From Fagopyrum homotropicum (taxonomy: Eukaryota > Streptophyta > Magnoliopsida > Caryophyllales > Polygonaceae), in the NCBI GenBank assembly GCA_033239125.1, contig BSWB01000002.1:110708443-110772442 (forward strand): DNA of 64,000 nt, read 5' to 3'. The position numbers and the translations under genes were made by a program. Positions 46,595 through 57,339 of the stretch are shown piece by piece. How positions within the stretch are numbered: position 1 is the stretch's first letter; each line of letters opens with the position of its first letter. The notes below the pieces were generated by a model. The model was not told where the DNA came from, made no database searches, and was given only the letters and a program-made list of their open reading frames with translations.

Positions 46595-48328
46595 TGTTCG
46601 CCCCTTAGCGTGCGTACAAATAAGCTTTAAATTTATAAAACTAGAAACAAGCAAGCGAACCTGCAGTGTACGGATCGATATAGTTAAGCAAGAATTCTAG
46701 AGTATCGAACACAGGGATTTGGGGGTTAAATCCAGTTGTAGATTATCAAGCGAGTAAATGTAAGAGCTTTTCGAATTATTAGGAAATCAACAATCCTAAA
46801 GATCCAAGTATCCAGCTGTGGCAATCGATTCAAGATATACTAATGATGTAAGGACAGAGTTAAGATATGCAAAGGTATGCTAATGTAAGGTAATCGTACG
46901 GTGAAGTTCCAAAAACCTTATATGACTCACCTACAAGACACTCTCTATAAAGGTTGTTGAGGCTTCAATATAGAAAGGTTCTAAAGGTAAGAATTAATGT
47001 CAAATACCCAAACTTGTAATCCAAGGATCAAGACTAACTAAACCGATTACGGTTGTGACACTCACAACCGAGGTAGAGGTTGTTGAGGCTTCACTACCAC
47101 CTAGAGAAGGCAAACCTAAACTAAGTTAAAGCAAATCTTTAACTTTGGATTAAAGTAAAAGCAAGTTCGTAAACTTAAGGGAAATCACGGTTAGTTCTTG
47201 AGGTTCCACGGCCGTGGACTCAAGAACAACCCGTAATTTAGGGTTCGTCGGCGATTCTCTCTAACTCTCAGGGTTCAATCTGTTTATGATCGATCTATCA
47301 TCATCTAAGCCACAACTATCAACCCTTCACCTTAGAATTGTTAAGGATTTTTAGCCAACAATAGTCATATTGATATCAAATTCAAGAATTAAAAGATTGA
47401 AAGATGAAAACTTCCGAAAACCTTCAATAAACTTCAAATCAATCTCAAAGTCACAGTCAAGAATGAATATCGTCACTAGATTCGGAATAGAACAAACAAA
47501 CACAATCTTAGATAAGAAGGAAGAACGGGATGTCAATCCGTCTCCTAAATCAAACCTAAACAAGAAGAGGAATCTTCTTGCGAACAACCTTCCGAATCTT
47601 CGATCTTCTGTCAATCCGGAAATCTCAATCACAATCTCCACCAAAGTGCGAGATTAGGGCAACTCCAAGGATGAGCGCAAAGTACGTCTTTTGCAAAAGT
47701 CGCAAAGATCTCTAAGCCGCGGTGTGGGCGAAAGTGCGTCTAAGCAGAGGTGACGGAATCTCTCTTCGTCCGTCCTTTTATAGTGTATGATGAAGTAGCG
47801 GCCCGGCCCAATATTTTAAAAGATCGTGGCTTAAAGTGTGGCGAAAAAGATCGCCAAGATCACGGTCGTGGAAGGTTCCACGACCGTAATTTAGAGCGTG
47901 GAATTCAACACGGTTTGAACCATCTTCTCCACGGCCGTAGAAGTTGCTGGAATGAACCACGCTTCTCTAGCCATGGTTCCACGGCCGTGGAACTGAACGT
48001 GGAAAGTAATACGGCCGTATTTTAGAGCGTGGTTTAGGGAAAGAACGTGATTCTTCCCTAGACTCGTGCATTCCCCAAGTTGGCACTCTCTTAGCTCCTA
48101 TGAATGTCCTCAATCCATGGACATTGCTCAACAACTCCATCCTTACTCAATTCCGCTCGGAAATAGCTCTTAATCACCTATAATCAACATAAAGCTTGTG
48201 TAGATCTCTATATCGACATTATAGATAAACTAGCTCACTATTGCATCTATGCTCAATCTATGACTATCAATATAAATCAAATACACTTAGAAAACGTGTC
48301 TAAAATATCACAATATTTCATGCTAACA
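46595..48328 (-). repeat. 5' LTR of the complete Athila element
   Basis: Nearly identical to 35111-36845. TATA-like box at about 47776-47783 on the - strand. Open frames seen in both LTRs (for example 47370-47657) have no protein motif and recur only because the LTRs are copies. Confidence 0.95.
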
Positions 48329-48696
48329 GTTCATGCCACATACATGTCTTCCCCTAATCCGTCAAGAAGCCACACCCGGATCACTCCCGCCTAACTCTAC
48401 CTTGTTCCTTTGTCGGGATCACCACTCTTTTCACTTTGTTGCGGTATATTTATAATTTTTCCAATAAATTTTTTTTTTCTTCGTTTAATTGTACTAACTA
48501 TTATATTTTACCTACACTTGTGCAGATGTGGTGCTCTGAAGGTTGTCCAATACCACCAATATTGACTGCTTGGTTGCAACTTTGTGATGATAGTGTGGCG
48601 GGGTTGGAGGTACAGTATCAAGGACGCATCCAAGAATTTCAAAGATTGCGAGCATTGCATCTTCGACTACCGGCGTAGTTATGTTTGTCATGAAAT

Positions 48697-48850
48697 GCAT
48701 TGTCTACCTATATTGAATGTTATGTTTGTTTAACAATATTGGATGTTATGTTTATGTTATGTTTGTCTACTTATATTGAATGTTATGTTCGTTTACCTAT
48801 GTTTGTCTACCAATATTGGATGTTATATTTATGTTATGTTGGATTTATTT
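48697..48850. repeat. Short tandem repeats of ATATTGAATGTTATGTTTGT type
   Basis: Four to five degenerate copies of a unit of roughly 25-40 bases (TATTG(A/G)ATGTTAT, GTTTGTCTAC) just past the end of the OTU coding region. Confidence 0.8.
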
Positions 48851-48884
48851 TGAAAATGCAAGTTTGAAAATAACACAAAAATGA

Positions 48885-48990
48885 TCTATGAAATACAAAC
48901 ATAGTCCATCGAAATGATAAAATACAAACATAGTCCAACAAAATGTAAAAATACATAGTCCATCAAAATGTAAAAATACGAAACATAGTC
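48885..48990. repeat. Short tandem repeats of ACATAGTCCATCAAAATG type
   Basis: Four copies of a roughly 30-base unit (CATAGTCCA(T/A)C(A/G)AAATG(T)A) between the converging OTU and PMD genes. Confidence 0.8.
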
Positions 48991-48994
48991 CAAA

Positions 48995-51900
48995 TCAAAA
49001 ATAATAATATTGTGTTGGTTGACTAGGTTGAGTGCAACTCCAACATGCTGAGAACGCTATCAAAAAAGTATGTTCAAACAAAATTAGTTCATTACAACAA
49101 TTGTTTGAAATTAAATACTGAAACATCTCAATTATCATCGTACCGTAATAAACCGAGTCGCAAAAGAAGGCTCATATCCGGAACCAACACCCATCCATGA
49201 TGTTACGTCTAGGAACGTGACACGTAAAAGCTTTAAATTTATAACTCGTTATATTTTTCCTAACTCCTAGCGAACCTGCAGTGTACGGGACGTTTTGTAG
49301 TAGGGATAGTATTCCGAGGTCGAACACAAAGACTGAGGTGAAATCGAGTCAAATAGTGACTAAGGATAGTGTTGATCTAGGCTAAGAGAAAAGGAAGAAA
49401 TAAAGAAATAAAAATCTCAATGTTTTTGGTTTGGTTTTGAGGTGATCAATCAAGGATCAAAAATCATGCGAAATCAACAAACAACTAAACTAACAACACG
49501 AATAAACAAGCAAACACGAGATAGGTAATCAAAGAGGGAAAAGACGGATTCTAGGGGTTGGAAATTCCGGTTATGGCATAGGACTCAAGCTATCTAACCA
49601 TTCCTTGGATCAATTATAGTATGTTGGGAGTGAGCGTTTCTAGATTGGGATCAATCACCGGGTAGGTCTCATGGTCCACTAGTCCGTTCCTAAGGTCTCA
49701 TCACCGGGTAAGTCTCAAAGAGCCTAAGGATAGGATTTCTACACAAACCGGATTGTCATCTAGGGATCTAACCTCTCCTTACCGGGTAAGTCTCGGGAAG
49801 GCAAGTCCTAAACATCAATCCTAGCACACTCAGTCCAATAGCGGCTTATGAGGCTCACTACTACCTAGAGTTCATCATCTTGGGTATCTAAGAACAAGAA
49901 TCACCGGGTAGGTCTCTTCTAACTCTTAGTTGCTAACACTAGGTCACCCTAGGATAGATTAGCTCAACAAACACTAGGATTTCAACAATCTAACAACCTA
50001 ACACTTAGATTTATCAATACAAGCAAGTTAATCAAAATCACGGGTAGTTCATCAAGAACCACGGCCGTGGAATGTATAGAACAACCCGTGGTTTACAACA
50101 GAGGCTAGGTTCAATCAAGCGAGTCATCCAAGCATACATTTAAGTCTATTCTATCATAGTCCAAGCCATAACCATCTTTTCCTTACCCCAGAATTGCATC
50201 TATTTAGCCAACAACATGCATCATCAAAATCAAAGTCATCAAGCATAAAATCATGGCTTCCATTAGCAAGAAAATGAAGAGAAAGAGATGAACAAGTAGA
50301 ACAAAGAAAACAAAGCTGAATATGAGTTTGAGAAAGACTTACAACCCTTCAAAAGAAGGTTCAATCGATTCTTACAACCCTAGGAACGTTTTCGATAATC
50401 TTCACTCTAAAATCTATGAAAGACTAATAATGGTGTATTCTTCTCTTCTTCTCCAATGGAACTTTTCTTCTCCTCCAAGAGTAGCTCGAATGCAATCTTC
50501 CAAATGAGAGAATCTTTGTTGTTGAGAGTGTGGAAGAGAATGGGAGTGAGGGGTCTGCCTAACAGCCTTGCAGGACCACCTTTTATCCTTCAAATTTGCA
50601 AGAGTCGGCCATGAAGATTGTGGGACAGCTGTCACAACCGTCTGGTGAAAACCACGGCCCATTTCCACGGGCGTGGTTCTTCCAGTGACCTTGGTTTTGG
50701 TATTTCTGCACTATATGGATCACCAAGCCACAATTTGGTGCATGACATGCACCAACAAGGTCCCATGTGTCCTCCTTAGCTCCTAGCTTGCTTCCCAATG
50801 AGTCCGAAGGTGTGTCATCTCGAGGAACGATCCTCGAATGTATCGATTAAGCTCCTAAAGCTCCCAAAATACCTACAAAACATGCAAAAGTCCGTGTAGA
50901 CGTCTATCTCGACAAAATACATAAATTGATTGCAAATCGTCACGAACTAGTGCAAACCATGCATGAATGAGCGGGAAAAACTATCTAAATGAGTGCCTAA
51001 ACCTAAGTCATAAATCGTGTTATCACATGACTCTCGCAATAAATACGAACGACAATGTCGGACATACCACTGCATGTACCGTGTCGTGTCCTGCCATGGG
51101 GCATACGCATACAAAGTACTCTTGACAAAGCTCAAACACACGGACAAATGACAGCTCTCCCACATGTACACCTCGGGTGAAAAATCTAACATATAAGTCC
51201 TCCCCGAGTTTGGCCTATGCCTACATACTGGTACAATAGGTGGGGGGGATGTCCTGGATCCGTCCAAACTGTCGAACGACCCTCTTTGGCATATAAGGCT
51301 CAAATATCGAGCCATATCTGATAGTCCCTCTATACATGGACACTTCTAGGTGTCCTTCCCATCGCATAGACCTACCAGAGAACGGGAACCACATAACGGC
51401 AGAGGCATCCATGCTCTCTAAGACACCACGGATCTGTGACAAACGTCTCTCTAAACGCAACCCGTACGATATGCAAAGCTCTCAGTGCCCACAGGGTCAT
51501 CTCTAATCCGACGTCCTATGTTCGGATGAACCTCAAAACATGGAAAATATGTAGAGATCCAATGCTGGAACCAGCATGTACAAATGTTAATTCAAAAAAC
51601 CTTTTATTTTGGAAGAAAAAAACAAGGCATAAATATCTTACCCATATGAGCGGACTAAATCCGGCCATCTGCCTCGTATCTGTGCGCGAGCCCTCCCCCA
51701 ATTGTCGATATACGTTAGCAAGGGTGGAAGTGCCCCATGCCAACTGATGAGTAAGCCTATGATCTCGAACGAAGGTCAAGAGTTCCCACTTAACCTTGTT
51801 GCCCGTCTTGTCCATAAAAAGTGAGTACCCGAGAAACAACATTAGCCACGCAGACGCAATCGCTTCTGCTGGACCACCTCTCTCGATCATTGCCTGCATC

Positions 51901-52905
51901 CCGGACTCTATATCTACTGTACGAAATCCGCTATTCACACGGATCTGATGCCACTCAACCTCTGTCCAATCCCCGAATAAATGATGTGCCGTTTCCCGTA
52001 TAACCGGCCACGAATCAAAAGCTCTCAAGTCAGGTCCGTCTATGCAAAGCCCGGTAATGTGAAACACATCATGCAATGTGATGGTCATCTCCCCAAAAGA
52101 CATGTGAAATGAGTTCGTCTCGGGATGCCACCTCTCTACAAATGCATGGATAAGAGTATGATCCACATTGCTCATCTGGATCGTGAATAATGGACGTAAC
52201 CCCGAGCTATCAACTATAGTCCGCCACCCTACATCTACGGGAGTGTCCATATACATACGTAGCAAGCTATTCAGGACCGCACTAGTCCTCCGGACTCTAC
52301 GTACATCACTGTATTGAATAAAATAAATATTATTAACAGTATTGGAAGTTGTGAATGTTTTTTTATAAGTATAACAAATAAGAACTTATGTTTGCCTCCG
52401 GATCAATCCAAATAGCTCTCGCTTTATGCGTCCCGTAATCTACCAATATATCAGTAGCGAGAGGCTGTCCGGTTTCAGTATCGAGAATATTATTCGGCCG
52501 CACATTTGTTGGATTCACATCGAGTTGCGAAGCAAAACCCGATGGTCCAACAAATGATGGACCCGCATCCATCGAAGGATAGTGAGGTGAGGGATGAAAG
52601 GTGGAGGGTTGCACTAACGATTCTTGAAAAGCGGACGGTTGAAACTGGTCCGCCTCCACATACTCCATGTTTAAATCAAAATTCATCTCGGGTCTCGGCC
52701 GTTCAGTAGGTTGAGGTTGAGTGCATGGATCGATATCCTCTCCGAATATAGTAGAAAAATACTAGAATGAGATTGGGGGTGTACGGACATCTGAAGTGTC
52801 CAGAAGATATGAAGGAGAGGCGTCGGACCTAAGAAATGATAAATCGTCCATGTTTTGTGCCGTGGACGGCCCTCCTAGATCTACTGGTGGGTTGCGACCC
52901 GACAT
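48995..52905 (-). pseudogene. Plant mobile domain (PMD) gene of the MULE, split by a solo LTR
   Basis: PMD proteins occur in plant transposons and in host genes of the MAIN/MAIL1 type; their biochemical role is unclear. Exon 1: 52905-52376 (disordered, with NFDLNMEYVE). Exon 2: 52308-51642 has the PMD core (SNVDHTLIHAFVERWH, then FGEMTITLHDVFHITGLCIDG and SAWLMLFLGYSLF). Exon 3 starts at 51564 (HWISTYFPCF) and continues VMWFPFSGRSMRW and KRVVRQFGRIQDIPP. The solo LTR 49201-51025 interrupts it at LLRES; the register resumes as WMGVGSGYEPSFATRF and either stops at 49135 or splices on to about 48995. Damage: TAG near 52760 in exon 1, a frameshift near 51470, and a 1-base shift in a C run near 51243. 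Confidence 0.82.
49201..51025 (-). mobile_element. Solo LTR of Athila-like family C with target duplication CATGA
   Basis: Read on the - strand it begins TGATAACACG and ends AGACGTAACA. CATGA precedes (49196-49200) and follows (51026-51030). No internal region. It shares with family B four copies of GAGACTTACCCGGT (complements near 49655, 49701, 49780, 49901) and with A and B the terminal motif CCGTACACTGCAGGTTCGC. It carries CCACGGCCGTGG at about 50060 and ACCACGGCC/GGGCGTGGTT at about 50651-50676. Confidence 0.92.
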
Positions 52906-53210
52906 ATGAATAGTAGGTCGGTTTTGAAAATTTCTACTAAGCTGTATATTTAATAATTTAGAACAACAATAAATAAATATTTAAATTAATAATAATTTGC
53001 ATGTAACATATTAAAATCTATAATTGCATGTGGAAAATTATAAATGCATGTAAGAAATTAAAATCTATAATTAACATGTGAAAAATTACATTTGCATATA
53101 AGATATTAAAATGGTAAAATTTGACATACTAGGCCTTTTTGAGTTTTTGTTAAAGAAAATGTACCCCAAATTTTTTACCACCTTCATTTAATAGTAGGTA
53201 AAAAAAATAT

Positions 53211-53392
53211 GAGCAATTTTGCTAACTAGGCCTTTTTGAAAAACTAGAGTAGTAACTAGGCTTTTTAATGTTTCAATTAAGTAAATGTACCCCAACCTTT
53301 TGTATTTATTTTCAATCTCTACACACTCTTTTCTCAAGGGGTACATTTATTAAACACAAAACTAGAAAAAGCCTAGTAAACCAAATTGTTTC
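53211..53392. mobile_element. 182-bp inverted-repeat element inside the Pack-MULE-like element
   Basis: Begins GAGCAATTTTGCTAACTAGGC and ends GCCTAGTAAACCAAATTGTTTC; both arms have GTACCCC or GGGGTAC inside. A-rich duplication (AAAAAATAT on both sides, blurred by the A run). The uninterrupted counterpart is at about 25705-25725. Confidence 0.7.
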
Positions 53393-53549
53393 AAAAAAAA
53401 ATATTAACACCCTTCTATTTAGAAAGAAACAATATCTAATGTTTGTTGTCTAAGTTTTAATATTTAATTACTTAATTTATTTTTTATTTTATTTATTTTT
53501 TTTGACTTTTTTACTTTCTTTATTTTTTTTATTTTTTGGAATAAATTTA

Positions 53550-54110
53550 TGATACCAGAATTTTCACATACCAGAATTTTTACATACCAGAAGTTTATCA
53601 TACCAGAATTTTCTCATACCATAAATTACATACCAGAAATTCAACCAGAATTTTCATACCAGAAAAATACATACCCGAAGTTTATCATACTAGAAATTTC
53701 TCATACCATAAATTACATACCAGAAATTCAACCAGATTTTTCATACCAGAAAAATACATACCCGAAGTTTATCATACCAGAAATTTCTCATACCATAAAT
53801 TACATACCAGAAATTCAACCATATTTTTCATTACAGAAAATTACATACCAGAAGTTTATCATACCAATTTTCTCATACCATAAATTTCACATACCATAAT
53901 TTTATCATGCCATTAAATGAAAGTGAATAGGAATGAAGGAGGAATTAGTGATGATCTCACAATAAACATAAAATGCAGATCTGCAGTCCATCGTTTTGTA
54001 CAATACAGTCCATAGTTTTATACCAAAAATTTAATACTAGAAATTTAATACCATAAATGTTATACCAGAAATTTAATTCTGGTATGAATTTTTAATACCA
54101 CAAATTTAAT
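53550..54110. repeat. CATACCAGAATTTT repeat block
   Basis: About 30 degenerate copies, same unit as 25870-26235. Includes a higher-order repeat of about 113 bp (53600, 53715, 53780 regions repeat CCATAAATTACATACCAGAA). Confidence 0.85.
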
Positions 54111-55375
54111 ACCATAAATGTTATATTATGATTGAATCAAGAGATAAATTTAACCTGGAAGAAAATGTATCAAGAGACCAAATGCAACATGAGGTATGTC
54201 ATCTTATGTTGCATAATTTAAGACCTTGACTTGTTCTCTCTGAACAAATCCATGAGAGACACACCAGATACTTAGCTGATATAGAATAATCTTCACCAAA
54301 ACACCAAAAATCAAAGCCCAATTTAAATGATAAACATACACTAGCTAAGCAGATTGTTATAGTTTATGAAGAGCTAGTTTAGAAGAGGGTAGAATATCTA
54401 CTTAATAGTATGTTTGGATAAATATTCAAAATTAGATTAATTTTTAAATACTTTGTTGAGGAAGCTTCAACCTCCCTTGCCTCTTCCTCTCGGTGCCGTT
54501 TTTGTACCTGTACTCCTGCGCCTTTCAACTTCAACTGAACTTGAACATCTGATGAACTTTTTCCCACCATCAAAGACTACCTTTGGCATGAGCTGTTTCC
54601 CACCATCACCCAATTCCTCTACAAATCAAACAGTTGAGCAATGGTTAATCATATATTAGTTCAAAATGCAAGGATATGTTGACGGCATAAGACATAGTTT
54701 TACATAACGAACAAACGCAAACAGGAGCAATAAGCCGACATATCAACCAAGTGACTTACCACATGGCAACACTAGCACAAACCACATAATTACAGTAGCA
54801 ATCCGAAACACACGCAAACAGGAGCAATAAGATTGAACAAACGCCCCAATTAAACGAATCAAGCCCTAATTAAACGAATCAAACCCTAATTAAACGAAGA
54901 TGCAACTGCAATCACCCAACAGGTCACTTTTAGAAGAAGCTTTGCTCAACAAATCACTTTTTAGAAGAACCCCGATCTGTGGTACTTGGAGTTGGTGGTC
55001 TCAAGTTGTAACCCCGATCTAGCCTTCCTGTTGTTGATATTGATCTAGATCTAGATCCAGATCTAGATCTAGATCTCCGTCTTCGCGCTGGTCATTCACC
55101 TCGAGGAAGTTGAGATGAAGAAGAACGGGACAAGGCTACTGTGTGCACAATAGAGAAAGGGAAGAGTAAACGGTACAAGGCTACTGTGGTGAGAAGGGAG
55201 GTGGGAAGAGAAATAGAGAAACAGAACGACATTGAAGAAAGAAAACGAGAGGAGGGAGAAAGGTTACGGTAAAAAAACCACAGGGGTACATTTACTTAAC
55301 TTAAAAATACTAAAAGCCTATTTAGTAGATACAATTCTCAAAACAGCCTAGTAATCAAATTTGCCCTATTAAAAT

Positions 55376-56227
55376 CTATAATTGAATGTACAAAATCTAT
55401 AATTGCATGTAAGATATTAAAATCTATAAATGAATGTACAAAATCTATAATTACATGTATTAAAATTTAGAATTACATATACAAAATTGTAATTGCATGG
55501 ATAATACTAAAATCTACATACAAAATTGTAATTGCATGAATAATACTAAAAATTATATTTATAAATTTACTAACTTAAATTACTAACTTAATTTTAATAA
55601 CTTAAATTACTAACTTCATTTTACTAACTTACATTTAATCTAAAATCTACATACATATATATACATACATATGTATATATACCAGCACAAATTTTATCTA
55701 AAATTTATAAATGAATGTAATTGCATGGATAATACTAAAAATTATATTTATAAATTTACGAACTTAAATTACTAACTTTATTTTTCTAACTTACATTTAA
55801 TCTAAAATCTATATATATATATACACCAACACAAATTTTATCTAAAATTTACTAATTTAAATTTAATCTAAAATATAGTAAAATAAATTTGCTAACTTAA
55901 ATTACTAACTTCATTTTACTAACTTACATTTCATCTAAAGTCTATATATATATATATATACCAATACAAATTTCATCTAAAATTTACTAATTCAAATTTT
56001 ATCTTAAATATAGTAATATAAATTTACTATCTTAAATTACTAACTTCATTTTAATAACTTACTTACATTTTATTTTTTTTATCTACAATATACTAATTTA
56101 AAATAAACTAATATAATTTTACTAATTTAAGGTTAACGGATTTTACTAGCTTAAATAACTAATATAATTTTACTAACTTTTATTTCACCTAAAATATACT
56201 CATATAATATATACTCATATAAATTTA
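55376..56227. repeat. AT-rich degenerate tandem repeats near the right MULE end
   Basis: Words such as TTACTAACTTAAATTACTAA, ATCTAAAATCTA and (AT)n recur with irregular spacing over 850 bp. No coding sequence. Confidence 0.75.
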
Positions 56228-56341
56228 CTAATTTAATGTTACCGGATTTTGCGCAGCTTCGTATATTGCGGCGTTTTCCCGCGCAGTTCTTTCCGCACGT
56301 CTTCGTCTTATGTCTTCCCTCTCCGCTTCCGTTCGTACCAT
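56228..56341 (-). CDS. Small charged ORF or first exon at the right end of the MULE
   Basis: ATG at 56341 opens 37 codons of highly charged helical text (VRTEAEREDIRRRRAERTA). A GTAACA donor follows the codons for AAQNP, so it could be the first exon of a - strand transcript, possibly leading to the PMD gene, or a remnant of a separate third gene. I recognise no family. Confidence 0.3.
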   Translation of the reverse strand: MVRTEAEREDIRRRRAERTARENAAIYEAAQNPVTLN

Positions 56342-56586
56342 TTTTAAAAATGATAAGCAGCTTCAAAAATAACTCTATTTAATTAAGAAAATTTGTTGCT
56401 CTAATTTCTTCTCTTCTCTCTCTCTCGCATATATGGGTTGACAGCTGAATTAGCTTGAATATATAGGAAGAAAGGAAAGGAAAGGGGTCACGAGAAGGGT
56501 TGGTCACGGGTTTGGGAATCCGATCATCGGGAAGGAACGTCGCATGGGGAAGGGAAAGAAGACAGTTGTCGGTTGACCCAAAATGG

Positions 56587-56806
56587 CCTCTCGCACCCTA
56601 TGTGCGAGAGCCTTGGGAACTGCTGTCCCGACATGAATGCAAAAAAGCACTGTATATGGACAGTGTACTTTTTTGACTATTATTTAGCCTCTCGCACATA
56701 GTGTGCGAGAGCATTGGGAAGGGAAATTCCTTCCTGTAAGTTGCAGCATTAAATTTTTGTTTTTTTTTGAATTTTTTTTACTCTCTCGCACATAGTGTGC
56801 CAGAGA
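56587..56806. repeat. Three palindromic sites near the right MULE end
   Basis: CTCTCGCAC/GTGCGAGAG palindromes at 56587-56610, 56688-56711 and 56783-56806, mirroring the three at the left end. Confidence 0.8.
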
Positions 56807-56869
56807 CATGTTTTTATGGATGCCGGCATTAACTATTAATGGGTCCGAATAAGTGGCTTGATGAATACA

Positions 56870-57329
56870 CGAGCTTCTGGCAGCGTTTTTAGCAGGGCCC
56901 ACTTGCCTTCTAGAGCCGATCTTTCTGTTCCAGTTCTCTTTTTTTAATTATTTATATCATTGTTGATTCAAATTACTATTGCAATAGAAGACGTTAAATG
57001 ACCAGCTTTTGCTTTAAATGAGAACAAAGGAAAAGTCAAAATATTAAAATTATAAAAGATAAAAGAGTATGAAATGGGAAGAATATTCAATTCGGTAATT
57101 AGTGAAGCATCAACAACTTTGCTCTTTCAACTTTGAAATTTTTTGCTACATACAACTTTTGCTTTTTGCTCCGACAAGCAAACACTAAATTCCTTCTCTA
57201 CCCTACAATCATTTCATACTTCCTACAAACGTTTCATCCATCTATTCGATAAACTAGCTTATAGAATTCATACAACTTATAAAGATTATATAAAAATATA
57301 AATCAGATGTTTGAAAAACCTGGCTTATG
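56870..57329. other. AT-rich DNA, no gene seen
   Basis: Flank between the MULE and a LINE; nothing recognisable. Confidence 0.5.
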
Positions 57330-57339
57330 AAAATCTATG

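Larger units (their letters stand above)
35111..48328 (-). mobile_element. Complete Athila-type Ty3 retrotransposon (family A) with target duplication GTTCA
   Basis: Both LTRs (35111-36845 and 46595-48328), primer site, gag, protease, reverse transcriptase, RNase H, integrase, late ORF, polypurine tract and 5-bp duplication (35106-35110 and 48329-48333, GTTCA) are present, all on the - strand. By eye the LTRs differ at about two dozen positions over 1.73 kb, roughly 1.5%, so the insertion is young. The reading frames carry at least five stops and one frameshift, so this copy depends on others for proteins. It sits in the OTU region of the MULE. Confidence 0.95.
34783..48678 (+). pseudogene. 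OTU-type cysteine protease domain of the MULE, split by the Athila insertion
   Basis: OTU domains are deubiquitinating cysteine proteases; in plant MULEs they follow the transposase. One register from 34783 reads NFESFMVPYV, then LGDGNCGFRVVAVLL with the DGNC catalytic Cys, TAG at 34885, MWREFTTNPY and so on to 35110. Across the Athila insertion, with one copy of GTTCA removed, the register continues without a break at 48334 and reaches RDHHSFHFVA, which supplies the expected His. An intron (48444-48525) and a last exon 48526-48678 (CPIPPILTAW ... LHLRLPA) complete it. Before the Athila insertion only the frameshift at about 34780 and the TAG damaged it. Confidence 0.8.
53113..55366. mobile_element. 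Pack-MULE-like non-autonomous element with 9-bp duplication TATTAAAAT
   Basis: TATTAAAAT occurs immediately before (53104-53112) and after (55367-55375). Ends are inverted: GGTAAAATTTGACATACTAGG and, from the right, GGGCAAATTTGATTACTAGG. Interior: GTACCCC motif, CATACCAGAA block (53550-54110) and GATCTAGATC tract (55045-55078), exactly as in 25607-31441. A possible captured exon lies at about 54470-54600 (- strand, FDGGKKFIRCSSSVEVERR), family unknown. Confidence 0.85.
31886..56860 (+). mobile_element. Autonomous-type MULE with transposase, OTU and PMD genes, interrupted by later insertions
   Basis: ATGAATACA occurs immediately left (31877-31885) and right (56861-56869): a perfect 9-bp duplication as made by Mutator-type transposases. 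The ends are diverged inverted repeats (TAATATGCTAATGCCACC at 31909; inverse complement TAATAGTTAATGCCGGC from 56840), each followed by three CTCTCGCAC...GTGCGAGAG palindromes. Inside are a FAR1-type transposase with a following OTU domain (+) and a convergent plant mobile domain gene (-). Removing the Athila element (35111-48328), the solo LTR (49201-51025) and the small MULE (53113-55366) with their duplications leaves about 7.65 kb. Confidence 0.88.
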
